Position numbers and translations under genes: made by a program. A stretch of 64,000 bases of DNA from Lachnospiraceae bacterium (GTDB lineage: Bacteria > Bacillota > Clostridia > Lachnospirales > Lachnospiraceae), in the NCBI GenBank assembly GCA_910574865.1, contig CAJTDN010000001.1, positions 62,001 through 126,000 of the forward strand. The letters are read 5' to 3'. Under the pieces are notes generated by a model, which saw only the letters and a program-made list of their open reading frames with translations, was not told where the DNA came from and searched no databases. Numbering within the stretch: position 1 is the stretch's first letter; each line of letters starts with the position of its first letter. This document shows, piece after piece, positions 27,223 to 36,074 of the stretch.

Positions 27223-28428
27223 TTAAAATAGCGGATGGCATGCGTCATATTTACGTATGGAAACCAATTCCCGATATATCGTACACCAGAAGCTGGTCAT
27301 CATCATGATGGAAGATGGCAGCATCGTAAGCGTGCTATCTATGTTCCCCCTCAACTGTAAAACTAACGGCACCAATATGCACACGCCCATGACCGTGGCA
27401 CTGGAAAGGCTGGTGCGCCACATGACTTTTCGCAGATACCGTCTCGTGTCACGCCCCGCATGAAGATTCACGATACTGTCACCGCTTTTTAAAAACTGCT
27501 CCGTAATGTCCTTGGGACTGACCATGAGCATCGCAAGTCCTATCGTGAGCAGATACTCGCACGCGATATACATCGCGATTCCGACCGGATTTGTCAAGTT
27601 CATGTTCATCTGCAGCCACACAAAGCCTTCATACTGCGGGAACAAACTTCCCAGCAAAGAAAGCAGGAGCCGGACCAGCATAAGCACGGCCGATGAAAAC
27701 ATGACCGGCATGACCCCCACCGGGTTCAACTTGATTGCCATATAGTTCTTGTCCGCATAGACATTGTGTATGGACACCCGCTGCACGGGAATCCGCATCT
27801 CCGCATTTTCCATGACGAGCGTAATCAGCATCACGCCTAACGATATCGCCAACGGAACCACCAGCTTCTCCATGTCATGGTTTCGCAATGTCACCGAAAT
27901 CCTCTCCAAAATATTGACCAGACCCACAATCATCCGCCCGCCGACCCCGTATCTGCCATTTCGGTTGGACAACCACATGATGATCATGACACCGGTAACC
28001 ATTTCCAGTCCCGCCATCAGCTCCGCATAAAAAAGGTTCTCATCTGCCACCGCGAATTTCAATTGCGGAACTTGAACTATCGCCTGCAATATGGCGATAA
28101 CAAGCATCACCGTGACCATCGCCTTGCTCATTGTCTTCGGGGACACCCTTGTCTTGGTAAACAGACCCCGAATCGCAAAGGCAACTTGCACCAATATGCT
28201 TGATATCATAAACGGAAAAATACCTAGCGCAAAAACCGAGGAACGATACGCGTCCCCGCTAATCGCCTGCATCAGTATTTCTTCCGCACCGACCGATTTG
28301 TAAGAATAGGCAGACAAATCTATGCCATATAGGGGAATACATTTCCCCAATGTATATATAAGAAGTATTAAGCCCGTGTACGCAAGCTTGTACTTCATCG
28401 CATTCTCTTTTTGATTGGTTCGTGACAA
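27223..28428 (-). CDS. secY2: accessory Sec translocon SecY2
   Basis: About 401 residues. The start is not certain: the TTG at 28428 has AGGAG seven bases before it; the ATG at 28401 is an alternative. About ten hydrophobic segments match a SecY-type channel (LAYTGLILLIYTLGKCIPL first; ALGIFPFMISSILVQVAFAI; NPVGVMPVMFSSAVLMLV). Shorter in the cytoplasmic loops than housekeeping SecY, as is usual for SecY2. It forms the membrane pore used by SecA2 and the Asp complex. A strong hairpin at 28451-28487 lies just upstream. Confidence 0.9.
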   Translation of the reverse strand: MSRTNQKENAMKYKLAYTGLILLIYTLGKCIPLYGIDLSAYSYKSVGAEEILMQAISGDAYRSSVFALGIFPFMISSILVQVAFAIRGLFTKTRVSPKTMSKAMVTVMLVIAILQAIVQVPQLKFAVADENLFYAELMAGLEMVTGVMIIMWLSNRNGRYGVGGRMIVGLVNILERISVTLRNHDMEKLVVPLAISLGVMLITLVMENAEMRIPVQRVSIHNVYADKNYMAIKLNPVGVMPVMFSSAVLMLVRLLLSLLGSLFPQYEGFVWLQMNMNLTNPVGIAMYIACEYLLTIGLAMLMVSPKDITEQFLKSGDSIVNLHAGRDTRRYLRKVMWRTSLSSATVMGVCILVPLVLQLRGNIDSTLTMLPSSIMMMTSFWCTIYRELVSIRKYDACHPLF

Positions 28429-28450
28429 AATAACTCTCCTAATTTTCATG

Positions 28451-28487
28451 AATCGGCAGCCACCACGTTTCATGGTGGCCGCCGATT
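28451..28487 (-). other. strong intra-operon hairpin
   Basis: AATCGGCAGCCACCA pairs with TGGTGGCCGCCGATT (one mismatch) around a 7-base loop, between the 50-residue gene and secY2. No U-run follows on the minus strand, so it looks like a processing or mRNA-stability structure rather than a full terminator. It could set a high adhesin-to-translocon ratio. Confidence 0.6.
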
Positions 28488-28497
28488 TCGTTTCATA

Positions 28498-28650
28498 CTA
28501 TTGCTCTGACAATTGATTTTGCAATTCTTTCTTTTCTACGTTTAGCTTATGTCTCCTCACGAAGAACACTATCGTAAGCGCAATCAGAAGTATCACTGCG
28601 GGAATATCCCACCAGCAAAATCCCAATGTCAAATTTTCCCAAAATCCCAT
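28498..28650 (-). CDS. 50-residue single-span membrane protein between adhesin and secY2
   Basis: Starts 9 bases after the adhesin stop: MGFWENLTLGFCWWDIPAVI leads into one hydrophobic helix, then a charged tail VRRHKLNVEKKELQNQLSEQ that could form a coiled coil. The tail resembles the helix-plus-KK/E-rich end of the adhesin itself. The position and size recall the small Asp4/Asp5 subunits (SecE/SecG-like) of streptococcal systems, which are otherwise missing here, but I see no clear sequence match. Coupled translation with the adhesin is likely. Confidence 0.7.
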   Translation of the reverse strand: MGFWENLTLGFCWWDIPAVILLIALTIVFFVRRHKLNVEKKELQNQLSEQ

Positions 28651-28659
28651 TGATTTCTT

Positions 28660-31600
28660 TTACCTTTCTTCATCTTCAAGCCCTTTTTTCAGCTCGGCGA
28701 TTTCTTTCTTCTGCTTCCTTGTGCCAATATAAACGCCACCCGTGAGGACTGCCAAAATCACCTCGATGATATGGATAACGTAATGTCTTACATTTGCAGC
28801 AAGATTCGTGTTGGCCAACGGAACATCCTCTTCCTCGACGGATGTCAGTCCCTGACCGCCCACTAGTTGCTCAGCCAACTGTTGGAGTTCGTCATCCAAA
28901 TCCATAACGCCCAACGGAACTTCCTCGTCCGGTACCGTAACGACTGGTGCCACTGGTGTTACTGCCGCTGCCGGTGTCGGTGCTACTGGTGCCGTCGGAG
29001 CCGTTGCTGCCGGACCTGGTGCCGGAACCACGCCCACGCCTGCCGCCGGACCGTCACCCGCCGGAGCAGTCGGAACAGTCGGGCCATCGCCACCTGGTAC
29101 TACTAAGCCCGCGCTTGAACTTTCGCTCATTGACACGCTATCACTTGCACTTACGCTCTCGCTCGTGGACATGCTGTCACTTGCACTTACGCTCTCGCTT
29201 GCTGACGCGCTCAAGCTTTCACTCTCACTTGCAGATGCACTTAAGCTTGCACTTTCACTTGCCGATACACTCAAGCTTTCGCTTATGCTCTGGCTTTCGC
29301 TCAAAGATACACTCAGGCTTGCGCTTTCACTTGCCGACGCACTCAAGCTTTCACTCGTCGATACACTCTGGCTCAAAGAGGAACTAGCACTGTTACTAAC
29401 ATTCTCGCTTATAGAAACACTTTCCGATGCGCTCTCACTTGCACTTTCGGACGCGCTCTTGCTTGCACTCTCCGATGCACTTTCGGACGCACTCTCTGAT
29501 GCGCTTTCAGATGCGCTCTCGCTTGCACTCTCCGATGCGCTTTCAGATGCACTCTCGCTTGCGCTCTCTGATGCGCTCTCACTTGCACTTTCGGACGCAC
29601 TCTCACTTGCACTTTCCGATGCGCTCTCGGACGCACTCTCCGATGCACTCTCCGATGCACTTTCGGACGCACTCTCGCTTGCACTTTCGGACGCACTCTC
29701 GCTTGCACTCTCCGATGCACTTTCGGACGCGCTCTCACTTGCACTTTCGGACGCGCTCTCGCTTGCACTCTCCGATGCACTTTCGGACGCACTCTCTGAT
29801 GCGCTTTCAGATGCGCTCTCACTTGCACTCTCTGACGCACTCTCCGATGCACTTTCGGACGCACTCTCTGATGCGCTTTCAGATGCGCTCTCGCTTGCGC
29901 TTTCGGACGCACTCTCGCTTGCACTCTCCGATGCACTCTCGGACGCGCTCTCGCTTGCACTCTCCGATGCACTTTCGGACGCGCTTTCCGATGCACTCTC
30001 GGACGCGCTCTCACTTGCACTTTCCGATGCGCTCTCAGACGCACTCTCGCTTGCGCTCTCTGATGCACTTTCGCTTGCGCTCTCCGATGCGCTCTCGCTT
30101 GCACTCTCCGATGCGCTCTCACTTGCGCTTTCGCTTGCACTCTCTGATGCACTCTCACTTGCGCTTTCCGATGCGCTCTCGGACGCGCTCTCGCTTGCAC
30201 TCTCCGATGCACTTTCGGACGCGCTCTCGCTTGCACTTTCCGATGCACTCTCGCTTGCACTCTCCGATGCACTTTCGCTTGCACTCTCTGATGCACTCTC
30301 ACTTGCGCTTTCAGATGCGCTCTCGGACGCACTCTCACTTGCACTTTCAGATGCACTTTCGCTTGCGCTTTCCGATGCGCTCTCGCTTGCGCTTTCGGAC
30401 GCACTCTCGCTTGCACTCTCGGACGCGCTCTCGCTTGCACTCTCCGATGCACTTTCGGACGCGCTCTCGCTTGCGCTTTCGGACGCACTCTCGCTTGCAC
30501 TCTCCGATGCACTTTCGGACGCGCTCTCACTTGCACTTTCGGACGCACTCTCACTTGCACTTTCAGATGCACTTTCGCTTGCACTCTCGGACGCGCTCTC
30601 GCTTGCGCTTTCCGATGCACTTTCGGACGCGCTCTCACTTGCGCTTTCCGATGCGCTCTCGCTTGCACTTTCGGACGCGCTTTCGCTTGCACTCTCTGAT
30701 GCACTCTCACTTGCGCTTTCAGATGCGCTCTCGCTTGCACTCTCCGATGCGCTCTCACTTGCACTCTCCGATGCACTTTCGGACGCACTCTCACTTGCGC
30801 TCTCGCTTGCACTCTCTGACGCACTCTCGCTTGCGCTCTCACTTGCACTCTCTGATGCACTTTCGGACGCACTCTCGCTTGCACTCTCCGATGCACTTTC
30901 GGACGCGCTCTCGCTTGCACTCTCTGATGCACTCTCGCTTGCACTCTCTGACGCGCTCTCGCTTGCGCTTTCAGATGCACTTTCGCTTGCGCTTTCCGAT
31001 GCGCTCTCGCTTGCACTTTCCGATGCACTCTCACTTGCACTCTCGGACGCGCTTTCCGATGCGCTCTCGCTTGCACTCTCTGACGCACTCTCCGATGCAC
31101 TCTCACTTGCGCTCTCTGATGCGCTCTCACTTGCGCTTTCCGATGCGCTCTCGCTTGCACTCTCGGACGCACTTTCGGATGCGCTCTCGCTTGCACTCTC
31201 CGACGCACTTTCGCTTGCGCTCTCCGATGCACTTTCGGACGCGCTCTCACTTGCGCTTTCCGATGCACTTTCGCTTGCACTCTCCGACGCGCTCTCACTT
31301 GCACTCTCCGATGCACTCTCACTTGCGCTTTCCGACGCGCTCTCACTTGCACTCTCCGATGCACTTTCGGACGCGCTCTCGCTTGCACTCTCGGACGCAC
31401 TCTCGCTCGCACTCTCCGATGCACTTTCGGACGCACTCTCACTTGCACTTTCGCTTGCACTCTCCGATGCACTCTCCGATGCGCTCTCACTTGCGCTTTC
31501 GCTTGCACTCTCTGATGCACTCTCACTTGCGCTTTCCGATGCGCTCTCGGACGCACTCTCACTTGCACTTTCCGATGCACTTTCGCTTGCACTCTCCGAC

Positions 31601-34600
31601 GCGCTCTCGCTTGCGCTTTCCGATGCACTTTCGCTTGCACTCTCTGATGCGCTTTCGCTTGCACTTTCGGATGCGCTCTCACTTGCGCTTTCCGATGCGC
31701 TCTCGCTTGCACTCTCCGATGCGCTTTCCGATGCACTCTCGCTTGCACTCTCCGATGCACTTTCGGACGCGCTTTCCGATGCACTCTCGGACGCGCTCTC
31801 ACTTGCACTTTCCGATGCGCTCTCAGACGCACTCTCGCTTGCGCTCTCTGATGCACTTTCGCTTGCGCTCTCCGATGCGCTCTCGCTTGCACTCTCCGAT
31901 GCGCTCTCACTTGCGCTTTCGCTTGCACTCTCTGATGCACTCTCACTTGCGCTTTCCGATGCGCTCTCGGACACACTCTCACTTGCACTTTCCGATGCAC
32001 TTTCGCTTGCACTCTCCGACGCGCTCTCGCTTGCGCTTTCCGATGCACTTTCGCTTGCACTCTCTGATGCGCTTTCGGATGCACTTTCGCTTGCACTCTC
32101 TGATGCGCTTTCGGATGCGCTCTCACTTGCACTCTCCGATGCGCTCTCACTTGCACTCTCCGATGCACTTTCGGACGCGCTCTCGCTTGCACTCTCCGAT
32201 GCACTTTCGGACGCACTCTCTGATGCGCTTTCAGATGCGCTCTCGCTTGCGCTTTCGGACGCACTCTCGCTTGCACTCTCCGACGCGCTCTCGCTTGCAC
32301 TTTCCGATGCACTTTCGGACGCGCTCTCGCTTGCACTTTCCGATGCGCTTTCGGACGCGCTTTCCGATGCACTCTCGGACGCGCTCTCGCTTGCACTCTC
32401 CGATGCACTTTCGGACGCACTCTCTGATGCGCTTTCAGATGCGCTCTCGCTTGCGCTTTCGGACGCACTCTCGCTTGCACTCTCGGACGCGCTCTCGCTT
32501 GCACTCTCCGATGCACTTTCGGACGCGCTCTCGCTTGCGCTTTCGGACGCACTCTCGCTTGCACTCTCCGATGCACTTTCGGACGCGCTCTCACTTGCAC
32601 TTTCGGACGCACTCTCACTTGCGCTCTCTGATGCGCTCTCGCTTGCACTCTCCGACGCGCTTTCAGATGCGCTCTCACTTGCACTCTCCGATGCACTTTC
32701 GGACGCGCTTTCGCTTGCACTCTCTGATGCACTCTCACTTGCGCTTTCCGATGTGCTCTCGGACGCACTCTCACTTGCACTTTCAGATGCACTTTCGCTT
32801 GCGCTTTCCGATGCGCTCTCGCTTGCGCTTTCCGATGCACTTTCGCTTGCACTCTCTGATGCGTTTTCGCTTGCGCTCTCTGATGCGCTCTCACTTGCGC
32901 TTTCCGATGCGCTCTCGCTTGCACTCTCCGATGCACTTTCGGACGCACTCTCACTTGCGCTTTCCGATGCGCTCTCGCTTGCGCTTTCCGAGCTTAGTCT
33001 TTCCGATATACTCTCCGACACACTCTTATACACTGACAGAGACTCGCTATAACTTGTCGATCTTGATTCACTTGTCGACTGTGATGTACTGGCACTCGTA
33101 TAAGCGGATGCACTAACTGAAGCAGCTTCACTTGCACTTGTTGATGCACTACCACTATTGCGACTGCTTATTGACTCAAAATTACTTAATGAAGCAGACT
33201 TAACTTCGCTTTCATGTTCTGAAACAGCAGTGCTCGCTTCGCTCCACTTTCGTTCTGCCGCAGTAAGTTCGGAACGGAGTGAATTGTATTCATCACTTCC
33301 TTCCTTAAAGGTCTTCTCGACAAAAACCGGATTATCTTTATCTTGCACTTTGTCTTTCCAATAGGGCACCTGTCCTTTTCCTGGTTTAATTATAGTGCCC
33401 ACCGGATTACCCTTATTGAAGATTGCGATGCCATATACTTTACTAATATCGTTGCCCAGATATCGAGTACCATCTTCATTCACATACCAATAGTCATAAT
33501 ATGCCTTTTCTTGGGCTCCTCCAGTTTCATAGACCACTTCATAATAATTATCCCTATCTGTGTTTCCTAACGGATTGTATCCTTTTTTTTGTTCTGCAGA
33601 AGCATCTGGATTTACAAGTTTTACACCCTGCCCTAATGTTTCGACCTTGAATGCATATTTCGTTAATGCCCATGCCAACTTATTTGTATACGCGTAGAAT
33701 TCATAATTCTTATCCATACTCTGATTACTTGCCGTCCGCACATATTCTTGAAGTTCCTTTTGAGCACTTTCAACCTCTCTAATCAATGCTTCCAGCTCAT
33801 CATCATAATATGGGTTTTTCTTAAATTCTTCCAGTTTACTAGCGTATTCTGATTGTACAAACGAAGCACTTTCAGACATTGAATTCTGCTCACTTGTCGC
33901 GGTAGACAAACTCAATGACAAACTAGTACTTTCATTTTGAGAAGCCAACACTACCGACGCAGACTGCGATGCTACCGTTGAAGCTTCTTGTGATCTCAGT
34001 ATACTTACACTTGTTGATTCAGCCGACAAACTAGCGTCCATCTTCTCCAACGATGTACTCGCAGATGTTGAAGCCTCCTTCAACGCTTTCAGTTCCGCAT
34101 CTTCTTCCTCTGTCAGACTTCCTTCGCTCGTGCTCTTCGCCATCAAAGCATTATACCTGGCGGCATTAAACACCTGGACTTCCGGCATCTCGACCTGCTC
34201 TTCGGATATCTCGGATTGCTCCTCGGACTTCAAGCTGTCAGCAACACTTGCACTCAGGCTCTCGCTCGCACTTACGCTCAGACTTTCACTTGCACGCAAA
34301 GATTCCTCCACTGACAGAGAATCGACTTCATCCTCGGATGTGGATTCCATCGACTCCGTATCGGATTCTGAACCTTCCTCGGTCGGCTCCGTCACATCGT
34401 CCTGATTTTCATCAGAAGTCTGTTCCTCGTCGACCAAATCCGTCTCATCCGACTCGTCTGCCTGGTCTTCCTGATTCATCCCATCTAACTCTTGGTCAGA
34501 ATCTTCCATCCCAACCGCGTTCAAATCTTCCGATGGTTCTGCAAGTTTCGTGCCTTCGTTGATAATTCCGTTCTCTGTGTTATTTCCCGGTATCTCAGCA

Positions 34601-35013
34601 GTGTCCGCTGACGGAGCATCTGCATTTTGCACAGTCTCGACTGGCGCGGTCGCGTTATTTTGCACGGCTTCCGCTGACGCGGCTGCCTCATTTTCCACAG
34701 TACCGGCTGGCGCGGCCACGTTCTCTGCCACGCTCGCCGCTTCTTCGTACGAAGTTGCCGCTGCCGCTTCTTCCGCTATCGACTTCTCGGCAGAAGGAAT
34801 GATGACTTCGTTCGACGTGTCGAACTGATCAAGTTCACCCTCGGCGGCGTATACAACATTCGCGTCAGCAAGCATGTCAACTCCGCCAATTGCGACACCG
34901 GCGGCCACGACACCCTTTAAGAGCGTCTTTGCCTTCTTGCTCTTAACATTTTTCTTTTTGCTCATGTTATTACCTCTATTCCTTTCTTTGCTCATGGACG
35001 TGCCACGAAGCAT
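28660..35013 (-). CDS. serine-rich repeat adhesin, accessory Sec substrate
   Basis: About 2,117 residues from ATG 35013 (GGGAGG seven bases before); ATG 34965 with GAGGT is an alternative. The N-terminus has a basic stretch, a Gly-rich hydrophobic core ([14 protein letters not shown]) and cleavage near VVYA-AEG, like GspB-type SecA2 signals. Then an acidic, Ser/Ala-rich region, a first serine-rich segment, a ~200-residue non-repetitive domain (around [19 protein letters not shown] and [21 protein letters not shown]) that is the likely binding region, then about 300 SASE units. The C-terminus has VPLANTN, one membrane helix and a [16 protein letters not shown] tail; there is no LPXTG. Surface adhesin, glycosylated by the Gtf proteins before export. 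Confidence 0.93.
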   Translation of the reverse strand: MLRGTSMSKERNRGNNMSKKKNVKSKKAKTLLKGVVAAGVAIGGVDMLADANVVYAAEGELDQFDTSNEVIIPSAEKSIAEEAAAATSYEEAASVAENVAAPAGTVENEAAASAEAVQNNATAPVETVQNADAPSADTAEIPGNNTENGIINEGTKLAEPSEDLNAVGMEDSDQELDGMNQEDQADESDETDLVDEEQTSDENQDDVTEPTEEGSESDTESMESTSEDEVDSLSVEESLRASESLSVSASESLSASVADSLKSEEQSEISEEQVEMPEVQVFNAARYNALMAKSTSEGSLTEEEDAELKALKEASTSASTSLEKMDASLSAESTSVSILRSQEASTVASQSASVVLASQNESTSLSLSLSTATSEQNSMSESASFVQSEYASKLEEFKKNPYYDDELEALIREVESAQKELQEYVRTASNQSMDKNYEFYAYTNKLAWALTKYAFKVETLGQGVKLVNPDASAEQKKGYNPLGNTDRDNYYEVVYETGGAQEKAYYDYWYVNEDGTRYLGNDISKVYGIAIFNKGNPVGTIIKPGKGQVPYWKDKVQDKDNPVFVEKTFKEGSDEYNSLRSELTAAERKWSEASTAVSEHESEVKSASLSNFESISSRNSGSASTSASEAASVSASAYTSASTSQSTSESRSTSYSESLSVYKSVSESISERLSSESASESASESASESASESASESASESASESASESASESASENASESASESASESASESASESASESASESASESASESTSESASESASESASESASESASESASESASESASESASESASESASESASESASESASESASESASESASESASESASESASESASESASESASESASESASESASESASESASESASESASESASESASESASESASESASESASESASESASESASESASESASESASESASESASESASESASESASESASESASESASESASESASESASESASESASESASESASESASESASESASESASESASESASESASESVSESASESASESASESASESASESASESASESASESASESASESASESASESASESASESASESASESASESASESASESASESASESASESASESASESASESASESASESASESASESASESASESASESASESASESASESASESASESASESASESASESASESASESASESASESASESASESASESASESASESASESASESASESASESASESASESASESASESASESASESASESASESASESASESASESASESASESASESASESASESASESASESASESASESASESASESASESASESASESASESASESASESASESASESASESASESASESASESASESASESASESASESASESASESASESASESASESASESASESASESASESASESASESASESASESASESASESASESASESASESASESASESASESASESASESASESASESASESASESASESASESASESASESASESASESASESASESASESASESASESASESASESASESASESASESASESASESASESASESASESASESASESASESASESASESASESASESASESASESASESASESASESASESASESASESASESASESASESASESASESASESASESASESASESASESASESASESASESASESASESASESASESASESASESASESASESASESASESASESASESASESASESASESASESASESASESASESASESASESASESASESASESASESASESASESASESASESASESASESASESASESASESASESASESASESASESASESASESASESASKSASESASESASESVSISENVSNSASSSLSQSVSTSESLSASASESASLSVSLSESQSISESLSVSASESASLSASASESESLSASASESVSASDSMSTSESVSASDSVSMSESSSAGLVVPGGDGPTVPTAPAGDGPAAGVGVVPAPGPAATAPTAPVAPTPAAAVTPVAPVVTVPDEEVPLGVMDLDDELQQLAEQLVGGQGLTSVEEEDVPLANTNLAANVRHYVIHIIEVILAVLTGGVYIGTRKQKKEIAELKKGLEDEER
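29410..33000 (-). repeat. 12-bp coding repeat array (SASE units)
   Basis: About 3.6 kb of a 12-base unit encoding Ser-Ala-Ser-Glu, close to 300 copies, with synonymous variation between units (AGC/TCG/TCC, GCA/GCG) and very few amino-acid changes (single Asn, Thr, Val, Lys and Leu variants). No stop codons arise in most frames, which produces long false frames on both strands. The array is expected to change length by recombination or slippage. Confidence 0.95.
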
Positions 35014-35043
35014 CATGACACCTCCCACACGGATGCAAAGTGT

Positions 35044-35125
35044 CCGGCGGCCGGGCTGGCATAGTACCTAAAGCACCTTAGCCCCCTTAGCTTTGCGTCC
35101 CGCCGTTTCCAACGGTTTGCTAATT
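35044..35125 (-). promoter_or_regulatory. c-di-GMP-I (GEMM) riboswitch 3, nearest the adhesin
   Basis: On the minus strand: TTAGCAAACC, a short stem with a GAAA-type loop (CCGTTGGAAACGGCGG), the conserved GGACGCAAAGC, GGGGGCTAAGG, and TATGCCAGCCCGG. It ends about 30 bases before the start codon. GACAC at its edge (35040-35044) can pair with GTGTC at 35017-35021, next to the GGGAGG ribosome-binding site, so control of translation is possible. Confidence 0.85.
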
Positions 35126-35126
35126 G

Positions 35127-35268
35127 AATTAGCAACCGGGCTGACGTAGTCTTTGCGCCAACGCCTTGCTTGCAAAACGTTTTGCGCCCGCTTGTCACGG
35201 TTGCCCATGACAAAAAGACCGTAGTCCCCATGGCTTTGCGTCCCGCCGTTTCCGGCGGTTTGCTAATT
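35127..35268 (-). promoter_or_regulatory. c-di-GMP-I (GEMM) riboswitch 2, with enlarged arm
   Basis: AATTAGCAAACC at the 5' side pairs with GGTTGCTAATT at the 3' side to close the structure. The GNRA-like stem CCGCCGGAAACGGCGG is followed by GGACGCAAAGCC, GGGGACTACGG and ACGTCAGCCCGG. The third arm is about 70 bases longer than in its neighbours and folds into extra hairpins (TTGTCA...TGACAA, GCAAAACGTTTTGC). Confidence 0.85.
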
Positions 35269-35269
35269 G

Positions 35270-35360
35270 AATTAGCAACCAGGCTGACATAGTGTCAAAT
35301 GTAAAGACACCTTAGTCCCTATGGCTTTGCGTCCTACCGTTTCCGATAGTTTGCCAAAAT
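35270..35360 (-). promoter_or_regulatory. c-di-GMP-I (GEMM) riboswitch 1, promoter-proximal
   Basis: TTGGCAAAC, stem CTATCGGAAACGGTAG, GGACGCAAAGCC, AGGGACTAAGG, a TGTC.../GACA arm and TATGTCAGCCTGGTTGC. All core motifs of the class are present; the closing stem is weaker on the 5' side. Confidence 0.82.
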
Positions 35361-35372
35361 GTGTTCGCACGT

Positions 35373-35880
35373 TATTCTTATGCGAGCCATCCGTTTACGT
35401 TGCCATCCCCGCTGACATTGACGGCTCTTGACAATGGGTCGATATGTCTGGCAGACACATCCGCCGCCCCCTCCTTCCCGCGCATACTCACCACCACTTC
35501 GCGCTCTTTCACCACTATGCCTGACACGCTCCGTCGGCTCCGACGTTTTCCGGCACGGCGAGTATCAGGAGACCCGCACGAATGTGCCAGTCCATCCATC
35601 TTTGCCATGCCCGCTTGCCCGTCCCTGGCAACGCCAGGTTTTACCACGCACAAGCCAACAGCCCCGCGGTAATCAGCGAAGTTGTTCGTCCTCCCGCCTA
35701 CAATAACGGGGTATGTGTCCCGCGATGTACGTTAGCGCCCTTTATGGAGCCACGGCTCGTTACCCGCAGGAACCAGTTTGTCAAGGTGTACCCGTCCGGG
35801 TATCCCACATCAAACGCGCTCCGCGCCAGCGGACTCTTACGAGTCCGTCAAAGTACACTTTGGCGAACTGGATAACACAC
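35373..35880 (-). ncRNA. hairpin-rich ~0.5 kb leader of unknown class
   Basis: This GC-rich stretch lies between the promoter and the riboswitches and would be transcribed. It is dense in perfect small hairpins: CAAAG/CTTTG, GGACTC-GTAA-GAGTCC (a GNRA loop), TACCC/GGGTA, GAGCC/GGCTC, CCTGGC-GTT-GCCAGG, CGTCGG-AG-CCGACG. CCAGTT and AACTGG could close the first ~100 bases. Its reading frames are short and mutually out of register. A large structured RNA, or a decayed element, are both possible; I cannot name a class. Confidence 0.4.
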
Positions 35881-36028
35881 AGAAAAAACATTCATAATTT
35901 ATGTATGTTTTTACTAGTATATCCCTTTTCTTTAACACTGTCAATTATTTGAGGTCTATATTTGCGAGAAATTTGCCATTAAAAAGCTATATATATGTAT
36001 TTTCCTTGTATTCGCCAAAGTGTGCTTT
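35850..36028. repeat. invertible promoter segment (inverton) with 18 bp inverted repeats
   Basis: The arms are 35850-35867 (minus strand TTCGCCAAAGTGTACTTT) and 36011-36028 (plus strand TTCGCCAAAGTGTGCTTT), 17 of 18 identical, in opposite orientation, 143 bp apart. Each centres on a GT dinucleotide flanked by CAAAGT and (A/G)CTTT(G/C), the layout of serine-recombinase crossover sites. The enclosed DNA is AT-rich and carries the only good promoter for the adhesin operon, now pointing towards it (ON). A serine recombinase gene lies 47 bp away. Confidence 0.8.
35916..35944 (-). promoter_or_regulatory. promoter of the adhesin/accessory Sec operon
   Basis: Minus strand: perfect TTGACA (35944-35939), 17-base spacer, TATACT (35921-35916). 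Transcription would start near 35908, inside the invertible segment, giving a leader of about 900 bases. Confidence 0.85.
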
Positions 36029-36074
36029 CATGAACTTCGACAAATCTTTCGTGCTTTTTCTGCAGATTGCCTTG

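Noticed and set aside
29410-33000. Possible CRISPR-like array because of regular repeats
   Set aside because: The period is 12 bp with no spacers and it encodes SASE in frame with the adhesin.
29165-33116. Very long plus-strand and alternative minus-strand reading frames (for example a Leu-Ser-Asp-Ala-Leu repeat protein of ~1,295 residues)
   Set aside because: They are by-products of the stop-free 12-bp repeat of the adhesin gene, lack ribosome-binding sites and have no recognisable domains.
35378-35653. A 91-codon minus-strand frame in the adhesin leader
   Set aside because: It lacks a good ribosome-binding site, its neighbours in other frames look equally protein-like, and the region is dominated by hairpins. 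Kept only as part of the structured leader.
35850-36028. Interpretation of the 18 bp inverted repeats as a simple terminator or operator
   Set aside because: The arms are 143 bp apart and flank a promoter beside a serine recombinase, with recombinase-type central dinucleotides; a terminator stem would not have this spacing.
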